From the NCBI RefSeq assembly GCF_003265705.1, contig NW_020312785.1, positions 132,247,790-132,311,789 on the forward strand: DNA of 64,000 nt, given 5' to 3'. How positions within the stretch are numbered: the stretch's first letter is position 1; each line of letters starts with the position of its first letter. The translations under genes were made by a program, and so were the position numbers. Shown piece after piece: positions 1-12,839 of the stretch. This DNA comes from Callorhinus ursinus. Its lineage: Eukaryota; Chordata; Mammalia; Carnivora; Otariidae. A model generated the notes under the pieces. It did not search any database and was not told the origin of the DNA. It saw only the letters and a list, made by a program, of their open reading frames with translations.

Positions 1-2836
1 GTTTCATTCTTCTGCATGTGGCTGTCCAATTTTCCCAACACCATTTGTTGAAGAGACTGTCTTTTTGCCATTGGATATTCTTTCCTGCTTTGTCAAAGAT
101 GAGTGGACCATTGAGTTGAGGGTCCATTTCTGGGCTCTCTGTTCTGTTCCATTGATCTATGTGTCTGCTTCTCTGCCAGTACCATATTGTCTTGATGATG
201 ACAGCTTTGTAATAGAGCTGGAAGTCCGGAATTGTGATGCCGCCAGCTTTGCTTTTCTTTTTCAACATTCCTCGGGCTATTCGGGGTCTCTTTTGGTTCC
301 ATAAAAATTTTAGGATTATTTGTTCCATTTCTTTGAAAAAAGTGGATGGTATTTTGATGGGGATTGCATTGAATGTGTAGATTGCTCTAGGTAGCATTGA
401 CATCTTCACAACGTTTGTTCTTCCAATCCATGAGCATGGAACGTTTTTCCATTTCTTTGTGTCTTCCTCAATTTCTTTCATGAGTATTTTATACTTTTCT
501 AAGTACAGATCCTTTGCTTCTTTGGATAGATTTATTCCTAGGTATCTTATGGTTTGGGGTGCAATTGTAAATGGGATTGACTCCTTAATTTGTCTCACTT
601 CTGTCTCGTTGTTGGTGTATAGGAATGCCACTGATTTCTGTGCATTGATTTTATATCCTGCTACTTTACTGAATTCCTGTAGGAGTTCTAGCAGTTTTGG
701 GGTGGAGTCTTTTGGGTTTTCCACATACAGTATCATATCATCTGCAAAGAGTGAGTTTGACTTCTTCTTTGCCGATTTGGATGCCTTCAATTTCTTTTTG
801 TTGTCTGATTGCTGTGGCTAGGACTTCTAATACTATGTTGAATAGCAGTGGTGACAGTGGACATCCCTGCTGCGTTCCTGACCTCAGGGGGAAAGCTCTC
901 AGCTTTTCCCCATTGAGAATGATATTCGCTGTAGGTTTTTCATAGATAGCTTTTATGATATTGAGGTATGTATGCTCTATCCCTATACTCTGAAGAGTTT
1001 TGATCAAAAAAGGATGCTGTACTTTGTCAATGCTTTTTCTGCATCTGTTGAGAGGATCATATGATTCTTTTTCTTTCTTTTGTTAATGTATTGTATCACG
1101 TTGATTAATTTGCGGATGTTGAACCAACCTTGCAGCCCAGGGATAAATCCTACTTGGTCATGGTGAATAATCCTTTTAATGTACTGTTGGATCCTATTGG
1201 CTAATATTTTGGTGAGAATTTTTGCATCCATGTTCATCAAGGGTATTGGTCTATAATTCTCCTTTTTGATGGGATATTTGTCTGGTTTGGGGATCAAGGT
1301 AATGGTGGCCTCATAAAATGAGTTTGGAAGTTTCCCTTCCATTTCTATTTTTTGGAACAGTTTCAAGAGAATAGGTATTAATTCTTCTTTGAATATTTGG
1401 TAGAATTCCCCTGGGAAGCCATCTGGCGCTTATGGGCTTTTGTTTCTTGGGAGATTTTTGATGACTGCTTCAATTCCTTTAGTGGTTATAGGTCTGTTTA
1501 GGTTTTCTCTTTCTTCCTGGTTCAATTTTGGTAGTTGATATATCTCTAGGAATACATCCATTTCTTCCAGGTTATCTAATTTGCTGGCATAGAGTTGCTC
1601 ATAATATGTTCTTATAATTGTTTGTATTTCTTTGGTGTTGGTTGTGATCTCTCCTCTTTCATTCATGATTTTGAGGATTTGGGTCATTTCTCTTTTCTTT
1701 TTGATAAGTCTGGCCAGGGGTTTGTCAATCTTGTTAATTCTTTCAAAGAACCAGCTCCTAGTTTCGTTGATCTGTTCTACTGTTCTTTGGTTTCTATTTC
1801 ATTGATTTCTGCTCTGATCTTTATTTCTCTTCTCCTGCTGGGTTTAGGCTTCATTTGCTGTTTTTTTCTCCAGCTCCTTTAGGTGTAGGCTTAGCTTGTG
1901 TATTTGAGACCTTTCTTGTTTCTTGAGAAAGGCTTGTTTTGCTATATACTTTCCTCTCAGGACTGCCTTTGCTATATCCCAAAAATTTTGAACAGTTGTG
2001 TTTTCATTTTCATTGATTTCCTTGAATTTTTTTAATTCTTCTTTAATTTCCTGGTTGACCCATTCATTCTTTAGTAGGTTGGTCTTTAGCCTCCATGCAT
2101 TTGAGTTCTTTCCAACTTTCCTCTTGTGATTGAGTTCTAGTTTCAAAGCACTGTGGTCTGAAAATATGCAGGGAATGTTCCCAATCTTTTGGTACCAGTT
2201 GAGACCCGATTTGTGACCTAGGATGTGATCTATTCTGGAGAATGTTCCATGGGCACTAGAGAAGAATGTGTATTCCGTTGCCTTTGGATGGAATGTTCTG
2301 AATATGTCTGTGAAGTCCATTTGGTCCAGTGTGTCGTTTAAAGTCTTTATTTCTTTGTTGATCTTTTGCTTAGATGATCTGTCTATTTCAGTGAGGGGGG
2401 TGTTAAAGTCCCCCACTATAACTGTATTGTCAATGTGTTTCTTTGCTTTTGTTATTAATTGGCTTATATAATTGGCTGCTCCCATGTTAGGGACATAGAT
2501 ATTTACAATTGTTAGATCTTCTTGTTGGATAGACCCTTTAAGTAGGATATAGTGTCCTTCCTCATCTCTTATTACAGTCTTTGGTTTAAAATCTAATTTG
2601 TCTGATATAAGGATTGCCACCCCAGCATTCTTTTGGTGTCCATTAGCATGGTAAGTGGTTTTCCACCCCCTCACTTTCAATCTGGGGGTGTCTTTGGGTC
2701 TAAAATGAGTCTCTTGCAGACAGCATATGGATAGGTCTTGTTTTTTAATCCATTCTGATAGCCGGTGTCTTTTGATTGGGGCATTTAGACCATTTACATT
2801 CAGGATAACTATTGAAAGATATGAATTTAGTGCCAT
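1..2836 (-). pseudogene. L1 ORF2 (endonuclease and reverse transcriptase), broken
   Basis: The reading frame opens at 2836 ([20 protein letters not shown]) and stays open to 1844. Endonuclease motifs are all visible: NVNGLN, LQETH, GDFN and SDH. The frame then breaks several times. Reverse-transcriptase blocks appear in separate frames: LIPKPDKYP and [10 protein letters not shown] (1366-1004), [18 protein letters not shown] (1007-738) and, after a further frame change, the catalytic FADD (about 735-755). The C-terminal half continues left of the window. Confidence 0.95.
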
Positions 2837-2917
2837 TGTATTGCCTGTAAGGTAACTGTTACTGTATATTGCCTGTGTTCCTTTCTGGTCTATGCTGCTT
2901 GTAGGCTCTCTCTTTGC

Positions 2918-3882
2918 TTAGAGGACCCCTTTCAATATTTCTTGTAGGGCTGGTTTTGTGTTTGCAAATTCCTTTCGTTTTTGTTTGTCCTGGAAGATTT
3001 TCATCTCTTCTTCAATTTTCAATGACAGCCTAGCTGGATATAGTATTCTTGGCTGCATATTTTTCTCGTTTATATCATGCCAGTCCTTTCTGGCCTGCCA
3101 GGTGTCTGTGGATAGGTCTGTTGCCAATCTAATGTTTCTACCATTATAGGTTACATATCTCATCTCCCAAGCTGCTTTCAAGATTTTCTCTTTGTCTCTG
3201 AGACTCGTAAGTTTTACTATTTTTCTCTTTCTCTTTTCTTTCTTTCCCTTTCTTTTCCCCTGGTTTCAGGTCTTTTCTGATTTGTTTAGAGTATATTTGC
3301 TGGGGGCAAGATGTCAGGGTGTTGACCTATTTTTATTGATTTTGAGAGGGGTTCTCTGTGCCTCCTGGATTTGATGCCTGTTTCCTTCCCCACATTAGGG
3401 AAGTTCTTTGCTATAATTTGCTCCAATATACCTTCTGCCCCTCTCTCTCTTTCTTCTTCTTCTTCTGGGACCCCAATTATTCTAATGTTGTTTCATCTTA
3501 TTGTATCGCTTATCTCTTGAATTCTGCCCTCGTGATCCAGTAGTTATTTATCTCTCTTTTTCTCAGCCTCTTTATTTTCCATCATTTGGTCTTCTATATC
3601 GCTGATTCTCTCTTCTGCCTCATTTATCCTAGCAGTTAGTGCCCCTATTTTTGATTGCCCTTCATTAATAGCCTTTTTGATTTCGATTTGGTTAGATTTT
3701 ATTTCTTTTATTTCTCCAGGAAGGGTTTCTCTAATAACTTCCATGCTTTTTTCAAGCCCAGCTAGTATCTTTAAAATCATCATTCTGAACTCTAGGTCCG
3801 ACATTGTACTAATGTCTGTATTGAGTAGGTCCCTGGCAGATGGTACTCTCTCTTGTTCTTTTTGCCTAGGTGATTTTTTCAT
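2918..3882 (-). pseudogene. L1 ORF1 (RNA-binding protein), broken
   Basis: ORF1 starts at 3882 (MKKSPRQKEQE) and encodes a coiled coil (ISTMSDLEFRMM to ERISDIEDQMMENKEAEKK) up to a stop at about 3544. The RNA-binding part resumes in pieces (NIRIIGVPEEE near 3460) and ends with LKAAWEMRYVTYNGRNIRLA to LQEILKGVL at 2918-3181. The segment 3221-3308, where the conserved stretch before LTSLRDKEK should be, is foreign: it is an inverted copy of the 5' UTR. Confidence 0.93.
3221..3308 (+). repeat. Inverted copy of L1 5' UTR segment inside ORF1
   Basis: Positions 3221-3308 are nearly identical to the reverse complement of 3945-4030. Shared features are the CCCCTGGTTTCAGGTC core, TCTTTTCTGATTTGT, AGAGTATATTTGCTGGGGGC and the CTTT-rich arm; the only clear indel is an extra TT. 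The 3945-4030 copy sits in its expected place just before ORF1, so the copy in ORF1 is taken to be the secondary one. Confidence 0.9.
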
Positions 3883-5254
3883 CTTGTCATTTTGTCCAGA
3901 GGAGAATTGATGAATGAGAGAACAAAATGCTAACAGGTTAACAATGCCCCCAGCAAATATACTCTACAAATCAGAAAAGACCTGAAACCAGGGGAAAAGA
4001 AAGGGAAAGAAAGAAAAAAGAAAGAGAAAAAAAAGAAGAAGAAAAAGAAAAAGATAAAAACAAACAAAAACAGAACAAAACAAAACAAAACAAAAAACAG
4101 AATATGATCAAATATGATCAGGCTAGTGCATAGATCAGTGCCACACACTAGATTTTGGGTGTATTTTGGTCTGTTAGAAGAAAGTGCCTCCTAAAATTTT
4201 AAAGAAAGAAGGACTTATATATGTACAAAATAAGGGTTCATTCAGAGTTCTCCCGTTTTCCTTGATCAGTAAACTTGGTCTTGGCTGGCTCTTCTTGCTG
4301 ATCTTCTGGGGGAGAGACCTGTTGTCGTGGTTCCCAAATGTCTTTACCGGAGGCTCAAGTGCCCCACCCTTGCCGGTCCGGGCTAAGCATCTGCTCGGGT
4401 TTCCTCTCAGGAGCTTTTGTTCCCTGCAAGGTTTCCATACAGCTTTGGAGGACGACAGTGAAAATGGTGGCCTCCCAATCTCCACCCGGAGGAGCCAAGA
4501 ACTTGGGGCCCGGCTCCTCAGTGCACCCCAGAGAAAAGCAGTCAGTCACTCCAGTGTCCCCAGTCTCCAGTCACACTCCATGCTCACCCGGCCTGTGACC
4601 GAGTGTTTCTATCTCTGGCACCTGACTCGGTGTGGAGTCTCCAAACCCAGCAGAACCCTGCGGTTCGCTCTCGCGCCGCTCCTCCTGGGGGAGGCAGGGG
4701 AGTCTCCCCGGATCTGCCGCTTGTTGGGTCCCTGCTGGAGGAGCAGCGGCCCGACTGGGCCGCAGATCACAGTTTATGGCAACCCCGAGCTGAGAGCCCA
4801 TGCCTCGGCTCTGTCTCTGCAGCCGGCTTCCCTGCTCCGATACCTGGGAGCTCTGCCACACTCAGGCACCCCTGGTCTTTCTGTGACCCCGAGGGTCCTG
4901 AGACCACACTGTCCCATGAGGGTTCCACCCCCCGCTTAGCCACTGGAGCGACGTCCCTCAGCAGAGCCGACTTCTAAAAGCAATTTTGTGCTCCGCTGCT
5001 CTATCACTTGCCAGAAGCGGCCAACGGAGGCCCCCTCCCCCATCTGTCCTCCCAAATATCACCTCAGATTCACTTCTCCGCACGTCCTACCTTCCAGAAA
5101 GTGGTCGCTTTTCTGTTCAGAGAGTTGTTGCTATTCTTCTCTTTGATCTCCTGTTGAGTTCGTAGGTGTTCAGAATGGTTTGATCCCTACTCAGCTGAAT
5201 TCCTGAGACCAGACGCAATCCAGGTCTCCTACTCCTCCGCCATCTTGCTCCGCC
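3883..5254 (-). promoter_or_regulatory. L1 5' UTR / internal promoter region
   Basis: This GC-rich stretch (notably 4340-5050) lies between the L1 5' end and ORF1. In the L1 sense it runs from GGCGGAGCAAGATGGCGG into a purine/pyrimidine-asymmetric segment at about 3990-4100. L1 5' UTRs carry the internal promoter; the GCAAGATGGCGG block near the start resembles the YY1-type site at primate L1 starts. Its activity here is unknown. A 251-codon open frame runs antisense through it (4184-4939, + strand). Confidence 0.7.
3945..4030 (-). repeat. Source arm of the inverted repeat (L1 5' UTR)
   Basis: This 86-bp part of the L1 5' UTR is the partner of the inverted copy at 3221-3308. In the L1 sense it lies about 60 bp before the ORF1 start. 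The two arms are separated by about 640 bp. Confidence 0.9.
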
Positions 5255-8200
5255 AATTTTTAATTCATTTTTAGTTCGTGATGCCAGATTTGGCAGGATT
5301 TTCAGATATTTCTGTTTTTATGATCATAATATACATATACTATCGGTAACCTATCTTTCCACTTAACAATATACCGTGCATATGCTTTTAGGTCAACAAA
5401 CACATTACTATAATACCACTTACCATTATTTACCTAGCCAACCTAACCAGCCCATTTCACTGTACAATATCCACAATAGTTGAAAATAATCTAGAAATAA
5501 AATATCAAATACATAGGGTGAAAAAAGAAAAAAATAAGTTAAAACGTTTACATATCTAAAAACATTCTGAAAATTACAATCTACAATTTTAAAAATTAGT
5601 GATGAGAAATATTCATTTACAGTAATTTCATTATTTGGTTACATTGGCACCACAACCAATTTGTTTTCAATCAAATTCTTTGCAAATTGCCTGAAACCCA
5701 ACTAATGTAGGAAAGCTCCAGATTTTATAGTGAGGGTAAATGTGGGGAAGGAGGAAGGGAAGAGAAAGCAGACTGGAAAATCTTTTAGGGACATTTACAA
5801 TTTTAATTTTCTCCATCAGTAAATGAAGTCAGTAAATGAAACGAAGTAAAATCAACCCTTATGTGGAACAAATGCATATATTTGAGCTAAAAATGCAGCA
5901 CTAAAATTGCACTTTAAAAAAGGGAACTTGGATTCCTCCTCGTCAGATGAGTTCCTGTGGCTTTCCTAAGGCATTAGAAAAGGTTTAGTATGGTCAGTCT
6001 TTTTGTGGAATATCTAGAAGCCTGAATTGAAGGTTTAGAACTATGAAGAAAGAGGCAAGAAATTTAGAAGGAAAGACTTAGAATCTTTCACTATATGAAG
6101 AATTATTAAATGGTGGGTAGTGATCCGCTGCTTTGCACAGTCACTAGAGTCCAAAAAAGAATTTCAAGTCATAAGAAAAGGACTCCAATTAGACAGAAGA
6201 ACACTTTTGGGTGTTTCGCTTTCTGGCTATAGAAATTTTCAAAGGCCCCAAACAATGAAAATAATTTATAAATCACCTCCCTTGGAGACTTTTTCCCCCT
6301 TAACCCGTCATGAAGATGGTGAAAAATGAACCAGATATATACTTGTTAAGTCTTTGCTTCAAGAAGGAACACAGTTTAAATGTTCTTTTTCAGGTTTCTC
6401 TAATCCTACTGCTTTATAGTATCTATTAGGAGGACCATAATGAGAACCAATTAACTGTAAATACAGTGAGGAGTCTGGGCAATTAAACAAATAGATTACA
6501 TTCACCCAGTGATTACACTCTAGCCATCAAATTATCAAGCACTGCCTACTTAGAGTCACAAACAGAAATTAAATTCACCCAGATCCAACAGCCTTGAAAT
6601 TTCTCATTGTACATTGACTGCCATTTGCTTGTTGCTAATGATGTTTTAAAAAAATAGCTAGCATATCGGTTGACATCACACATTTTTTATTTGTATTCAA
6701 GCCAAATATCACCAGCTTTTAAAATTCAAGTACATAACTAAATAAAGTAATTATGGTAATTTTACAAAGAAGGATAATACAATCTCTCAATTCTAGTATA
6801 TAATTATACAAATGCCTTCCTCTAAATATAAAATCACATAAAAATGTATAGTCTTGCTCCTTAACAAAAGACTGATTTTTAAAAAGCAGTCAAGCAACTT
6901 CCAAGTGAACTTGACAGCCTTTATACATGCTAGTAGACATACAGAGAAGATTCCTATTTGCTTCTGATTTTTAGTTATTACTTTCACAGTTATTTTCAAA
7001 CGATCACTACATCATCTGCATCACATTACCATCTTCTTTAATGAGTCCAGAACTATAGGGAAGCAGAAAGTCTCTCAGGGTGAAACTGTGGAAAAAAAAA
7101 AAAATTCTCACCTCCATCTAACTAGGAGGAAAATCTCAAACCAGTTGTCAGGGACTTCTTTAACGACTTCCTACTATCGACATAGAAGACTGTGTCCAGA
7201 AAGAGTTGGGAAAATTTTAGATTTGCTCAAAGAACAGAAGAGGATCAGACACATTTCTGCCCGGCTTGCACAAAGACTTTGAGGCCACACTGCAAGTGTA
7301 TTTCTCACGCACTAGTCAAAGTGTTTTCCCTTGTAAGTCAAAGCAGATGCTGTAGGTAACTTCCCCACTCCCCTTGACCCTTACTTCTTCAGAGCATACT
7401 GGCCTGAGTCCCAACCATTTGCATATTTGTCTGAGGATTTTTCTTAACCCATTGGACCTTCTTTGCCTACAGCACAACAAGGCTGAAGAGTCATTCAACT
7501 TGTGTACCCCAGAAACCGACCTTAACCAATGGCATATGACTGAGTGTAATCACCCCACTCTCTCCTCTTGGGTGAGATCATTGAGTTATACATTTAAACT
7601 GGCTCCAGCAGGTTGGAGGTCCAGTTGCTCATAGTGGTGAATTGCCCCAAGAAACTATCTGTTGTCTTCCCTTCTTTGTCTCTCTTCCCCCCCACACCCA
7701 CCCTTGTTTCCTAGGATCCCCTCTGGAACAAACCACTTGCACATGAACCCTTGTGTCAGAGTGTACCCTGGGGGCAACCTGAACTAAGAGTCAAGCGAAA
7801 GATACACAGCAAGGTTAAGCAACCAGAGGAATTAATTCACTGACAGGCTTCTGTACATATAAGAAGAGCAAAGTTGCAGCTGGGTCTTAAGGAAAATGGA
7901 ATCTAGGGTTTGGACATTGCCAGAACTTTTCCACTTATCCCTCTTTTTCTCTCCAAGTATTGGCCTCCTTCTCAGATGGACCTCCACCATGGCTACAAAC
8001 ATGGTCACCAAACCTTCCTGGGCCTTTCACATTCAAGCTTCACCTTTTTATTGAGTCCCAGCTAAACACATTCTCAGGAAAGAATTCCAACTAGACCAGC
8101 TTCAATGAAGAGAACACTCCCACTCCTGCCATTTTCCCAATGGGGCGGGAATGCTAGCACTGGCCTACCTTGGGAGAAACACCAAGTCTGGGCAGCCCAA

Positions 8201-8314
8201 ACAAGCCAGAGAGGCAAGATATGTAATGCAATGGGACTTACTAACCCACCTGGAATAGTACCTGGAGTGGAGTGGGGAAAGAAATATTTTCCTAAAGAAC
8301 AAAGCTGTTGCTCC
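5255..8314. other. No gene; AT-rich DNA
   Basis: Apart from the unassigned repeat at 7280-7800, no feature was recognised. Open frames are below 85 codons and unrelated to known proteins. Confidence 0.7.
7280..7800 (+). repeat. Ancient interspersed repeat, family not assigned
   Basis: The end (GGAACAAACCACTTGCACAT, CTGGGGGCAACCTGAACTAA, 7730-7790) has the look of a common old mammalian repeat terminus. I cannot name it. No gene-like frame was found. Confidence 0.4.
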
Positions 8315-8580
8315 CAGCTAATATTTATTGAATCCCTGCTAGACTCGAAATCCTAGTGCAATCTACTTATCTCTATTTTTCTATCTACCTATATATCTAT
8401 CATCTTTTCAATCCTCACAACAACCTTATGCAGTAGGAACTATTAGTATCACCACCAGCTCTGCCATTTCAGATAAGGAAACTGAGACCCAGAAATAGTA
8501 AGCTACTTGCCCGAATTCAAACAGGAAGGCATAGAGTCAGGAGGAAACCCAGCCTAGAGTCTGCACCACATTATATTGGT
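8315..8580 (-). repeat. MIR
   Basis: TCCTCACAACAACCTTATGC, GATAAGGAAACTGAGACCCA and GCTACTTGCCCGAATTCA match the antisense of the MIR core. An ATCT-rich insertion lies at about 8367-8404. Confidence 0.85.
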
Positions 8581-9840
8581 GTCCTCCTAAGGGAGGACAG
8601 CCCTGCAGGTAAACCCAATGACCGCTTATTACTGAAGATTTTTCTTATTACTACTCATTACTACTCTCACTGTTGTGATTTGGAGCACAGTTTATAAAGC
8701 TTATGAATGAAGCAGGCTTTGTTATAAAAATTGGGGATAAATTTAGAGTAAATAAGGTAAGGGGATCTGGGTAGACTGAGAGGCAAGTGCTTTATGGGGA
8801 ATAGATAAGGTTCTCTTGAAACCCTAGAACACTAAAATGTGATTAGGTAATATATATAAAATCTTCAGAATTTACCCACCAAATGTGTGAATCCTGAAAG
8901 TTTCGCCTTCTGTGAAAATGAGGTTCTGAAATGGCTGAGTGTTACCAATATGTATCAAAGTTACATACAGTTCACATTCTCAAATCTTTATTTTGTCATT
9001 TTATTATAGACCATAATACTGTCACAGATTGACAGTTTATTGTTTTGTTGTTATGTGTATTTTTTTGAAAATTTCTTCCCTAAAGGGCAGCTTGAATTTC
9101 AAATATTGGATTTGTGACTATCTGCCTACTATTTTAGAGAAAACAATATCTGCCACTTCAAAAGAGGTTTTCTTTTATTGGCATTGTGCTATAGCCTCTC
9201 CTAGGATTGTTAAGGGCATTCTGAAATGCCAAGATTAAAAATCAATAATTAAAATTAAGTTTAAAATGTAATAATAGTACAGAGTATTAATATTAGCTAA
9301 ATAAGTTATGAAATAAATTGATGTAAATGGATTTATGATTGGTAATGTCATTGGGTAATATATTCATAAGAATAAGATAGGCTGAATGTAGCACTGCAAA
9401 ATAACTAAAATGTTTCTTTAATTCTCTGCCTCTGATATGATAATCTGACCTTCATATTTCCCCACTGTTTAAATCCTCTCATTTCCCCCACAGTTTCCTT
9501 TCTGTTTACCCTCATCACTCTTCTCTTTTCTTGTTTTCCCTTCTGACCGTTTGATCAGTCGGTCAGACTTGCTTCCAAGTAAGTCCTGTCATAGTGTCTG
9601 TATGGGAGGAAAATATAAGTTACTTTGTATAAACCCTGCATAGTGCATAGACCATGGCACAACTATTACACAGAAAAGTATGGTGCCCCCTCCACCCCCG
9701 GGCCTGTCCCTCAATTCTGCAGCACCGGCAGCTCCCCTTTCTACCATAGCTTTCTGTACCATTCCTAGGGACTTCCTCTGTGCACCTGCCAGAGGCTCAT
9801 ATAAGCACTGTGTGGCTTACTAATCCTTGATCATTCTACC

Positions 9841-9848
9841 TGTGTGTG

Positions 9849-9892
<44 letters not shown>
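9841..9892. repeat. (TG)n microsatellite
   Basis: TG dinucleotides with one short TATATA break. Confidence 0.97.
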
Positions 9893-9894
<2 letters not shown>

Positions 9895-10439
9895 TCCCCA
9901 AATTAAGTTGAATTCTCCCCATGGGAAAGAACAAAGTTATCTGCTCCTGACAAGTGCTGAGATATCCACATGAGAAACAGGTGAAGTGATGAACAGTTTC
10001 ATTCTGCAGATCTTCTGAACAATAGCATCTCTATTAAGTGACTGCCATGCTGAGAGATACCCAGTGGGTCTATAATGCCAAGAGGAAAATTCCAGGTCTC
10101 CCACTATTCCAACATAAATCCCAACCCAGCCAAACCACAGCTCCTGCTTCTGCCTAAATATGCTGAGTCTGTTAAGAATTGAACTGAAGGAGAATTTCAT
10201 TTTCACACTCTGGCAATGTACCAAAGCTTGAAGTACAGAGAAATAAATTGTATTGTATTGTATGGAGGAAATAAAGGCATTGACCATGCCATGGCAGTAC
10301 TGTGGACCTATTCTACTAATGCCCCATCCTCAGGTGTGTTGAGCCAGACCTTGGACTTCGTGTCTTAGCTATCGATTTAATACCTCCTAGCTCCTAATGC
10401 ACCCTTCAATAAACAATGGCATTTCTTTAAGTATTTCTC

Positions 10440-10830
10440 CTATAAAGTGAGCACAGTGTTAAGCTCTCTCTGCAGATAGAGCCAGAGGGACACTGCAGGA
10501 TGAAGAGGGTTCCTGCAATTTCCAGCATGGGTCAGGGGTGAGCAGTATAGGCATGAGATGATCCGGGGGAATCCTCTTGGAATGCCGCTCTATCACAGTC
10601 ACATAAACAAAAGGCTACCTGGAACAGATTCAGGGGTTCCTCACCAAGAATCAACACTCACTGTCAGATATGTGAGGCTACCTTGGACCTTCTGGACAAT
10701 ACTTCAGTCGGATGCATCCACATAAGTGAGCCTGTTGGAACCAACAGAGGAACTGCAGAGCACACCCATACAGACTGTTGTTAAGTAATTAAATTTTGGG
10801 ATGATTTGTTCTATAACAGTAGATAATCAA
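10440..10830 (+). repeat. Ancient repeat, MaLR/LTR-like 3' end
   Basis: TGTTGTTAAGTAATTAAATT and TGGGATGATTTGTTCTATAA near 10776-10820 resemble the shared closing sequence of MLT-type LTRs and related repeats. Assignment is tentative. Confidence 0.4.
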
Positions 10831-11854
10831 AACATACATCTTCTCATCATCCAATAATTCATCTAATTTCTTAATTATTCAATAAGTTAATTTGTGTTTA
10901 AGAATAGGAGGACATTTCCTTTGGTCAAACCACCCCCCCTGCCCCGAAAGACATGTTAAAGTAAGACATCTGACAATCCTGTAATCCCTCTCACATCTAC
11001 TTCCAATAGGAAATGTGGAATATTCAACATAATGACTTGAATATCAAATGTTTAAAATGGCAAACGAGACAAATAACTCAGGCAAATGTGGAGAAAGACA
11101 TCCATTGCTTACCATGTTTACCTGTAAAAATAAAGACTTTAAAAGGGTAAGGAAAAGGAAATGTAGAAACTGAAGATATGTGATTTGGAATTACCAGTCA
11201 ATAAAGAAGCAAGGACTTCCACTGACAAAATCAATCATCAGAGAACTCCTTTTCTTGCTTTTTTGTGCTGCTGGGGAGTTCAGAACAAATTAGACTCTAA
11301 AAAATCCATCATGTACATCACATTATGTATCTATATTCAAACTTCTAATCTAGGCTTGGCCAAGTGTTTCACATTGCCAGGGACATACAAAATGAAAACT
11401 GGCCATATCCTAACTGTATTCTATAAGGTATTGTTCTCCATTCATACATTTCCTGTGATGTCAGTAGAATCAAAGACACTATAGCCTTATATAAAGCTAT
11501 AAATGTCCTTAACTTGAATTTTTTTTTCTTTCCTAGAAAGAACTAACTTTTAAGTTAGAATTCAGAATGCCTCTGGACATTAAGTCTGTTATCAGTATTC
11601 AAAACTTATCTAAAATTGTTTAAAAGTGTTGAATGATGAGAAAATAACTGAAAATTAGAAAAAATGTAAAACAGGAATTTTTAGTATTCATTTCAAAGTA
11701 AAACTTGGCAAACAATACATATATGATGTAGGCTACCTGGAAGGTATGCATTCCAGAGAACAAATCACAATGTTCCTAAGGCAGACATCAGCCAGAGTAC
11801 AATATTTCTCATTATTGACACATGAGTTCAGTCTACCAATGACTGACCCATTAG

Positions 11855-12090
11855 CAGCAGCACAGCAGAGAGGTTAAGAACACACACTCCTGCAATCAGG
11901 CTGTCTGAATTTAAATCCAGGCTTTTCCACTTCCTAGCTATGATGCTGCGCAGGATCATTTAACCTCCCCAAAGATTACTGAAGACAGTCACACCTATTT
12001 TAAAAGAGGTTGGAAGATCAAATGACTTAATATTTGCAGAGCACTTAAAACGGTGTCTGCCACATAGCAAACTCCATTCATGTGTTAGAA
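11855..12090 (+). repeat. MIR
   Basis: GAGAGGTTAAGAACACACAC, CTTTTCCACTTCCTAGC and CACTTAAAACGGTGTCTGCC follow the MIR sense sequence from the tRNA-like head to the 3' part. Confidence 0.85.
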
Positions 12091-12322
12091 AAATAAAAAT
12101 GAGCACAAATACGGGGTTGGCAACATAATGGTAGACAGTAAGGGGTGGAACACCATTAATAGATGCTCTCTAGTAGTTTCTATCTCGCAGCTTCCATTTA
12201 AATTCATGAGACCATGTGACCTATTCTATTGAGTCTTGAGATGTCTTTAGAGTTCAATTTGTGTAAGTAAATCCTGAGTTTCTTCAAAATTCACTCCTAC
12301 CTCACCTAAGCAGATAATAAAA

Positions 12323-12327
<5 letters not shown>

Positions 12328-12365
<38 letters not shown>

Positions 12366-12420
12366 CTCCCTCCTTCATGTGTGTGTGTGTTGGGTGTGTG
12401 TGTGTGTGTGTGTGTGTGTA
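12328..12420. repeat. (CT)n and (TG)n compound microsatellite
   Basis: (CT)n at 12328-12362 is followed by TCCTCCCTCCTT and (TG)n at 12377-12420. Confidence 0.97.
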
Positions 12421-12839
12421 TTTATACAACCTTGGAAAGGGGTGATATTATATATTATTCAGGTATATCTTATCCTGCTGGGCCACAGAGAAGCCATGAA
12501 TAAACGCAATTACAGGTAAAACCATCCCCACATCCCACCTGCTCAAGGCCCCACTACAGAAAGTTCTGTTCCTCCAGGTTCCCTGTCTCTGCATGCTAAA
12601 CACATACTCCTTCCCTTTCACACTCCTCAGCTGCTAGAAAAATCCTGGTTCCTCCTAGTAACCAAAGCAGCCAATCAGGGGAGAAGGAACTATAAATAAA
12701 CACAGCATAAGTAATTCTTCTCTATTGTAATTCTTAAGAAATGAATCTGATTCTTAGACACAATGCAATTTATATATTCAAATGAGCACTATCGTTTCAA
12801 ATTTTAGACTCACATTAGCAGATACCAATCACTGTGATC

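Larger units (their letters stand above)
1..5254 (-). mobile_element. LINE-1, 5'-complete copy, 3' part beyond window
   Basis: A carnivore L1 lies on the minus strand with its 5' end at 5254 (GGCGGAGCAAGATGGCGGAG). It contains a 5' UTR of about 1.37 kb (3883-5254), ORF1 (about 3882-2918) and part of ORF2 (2836 to beyond position 1). The left edge of the window cuts ORF2 in its C-terminal third, so the 3' UTR, A tail and target duplication cannot be seen. Frameshifts and stops in both ORFs show that it is inactive. An internal inverted duplication is described separately. Confidence 0.95.
8581..11854. other. No gene; intron-like or intergenic DNA
   Basis: It holds the (TG)n run at 9841 and the repeat end at 10440-10830. 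The frame at 9937-10287 (minus, 116 codons) matches nothing I recognise. Confidence 0.65.

Noticed and set aside
3192..3543. Plus-strand frames in the L1 ORF1 region considered as genes.
   Set aside because: They are antisense shadows of L1 ORF1 and of the inverted 5' UTR segment.
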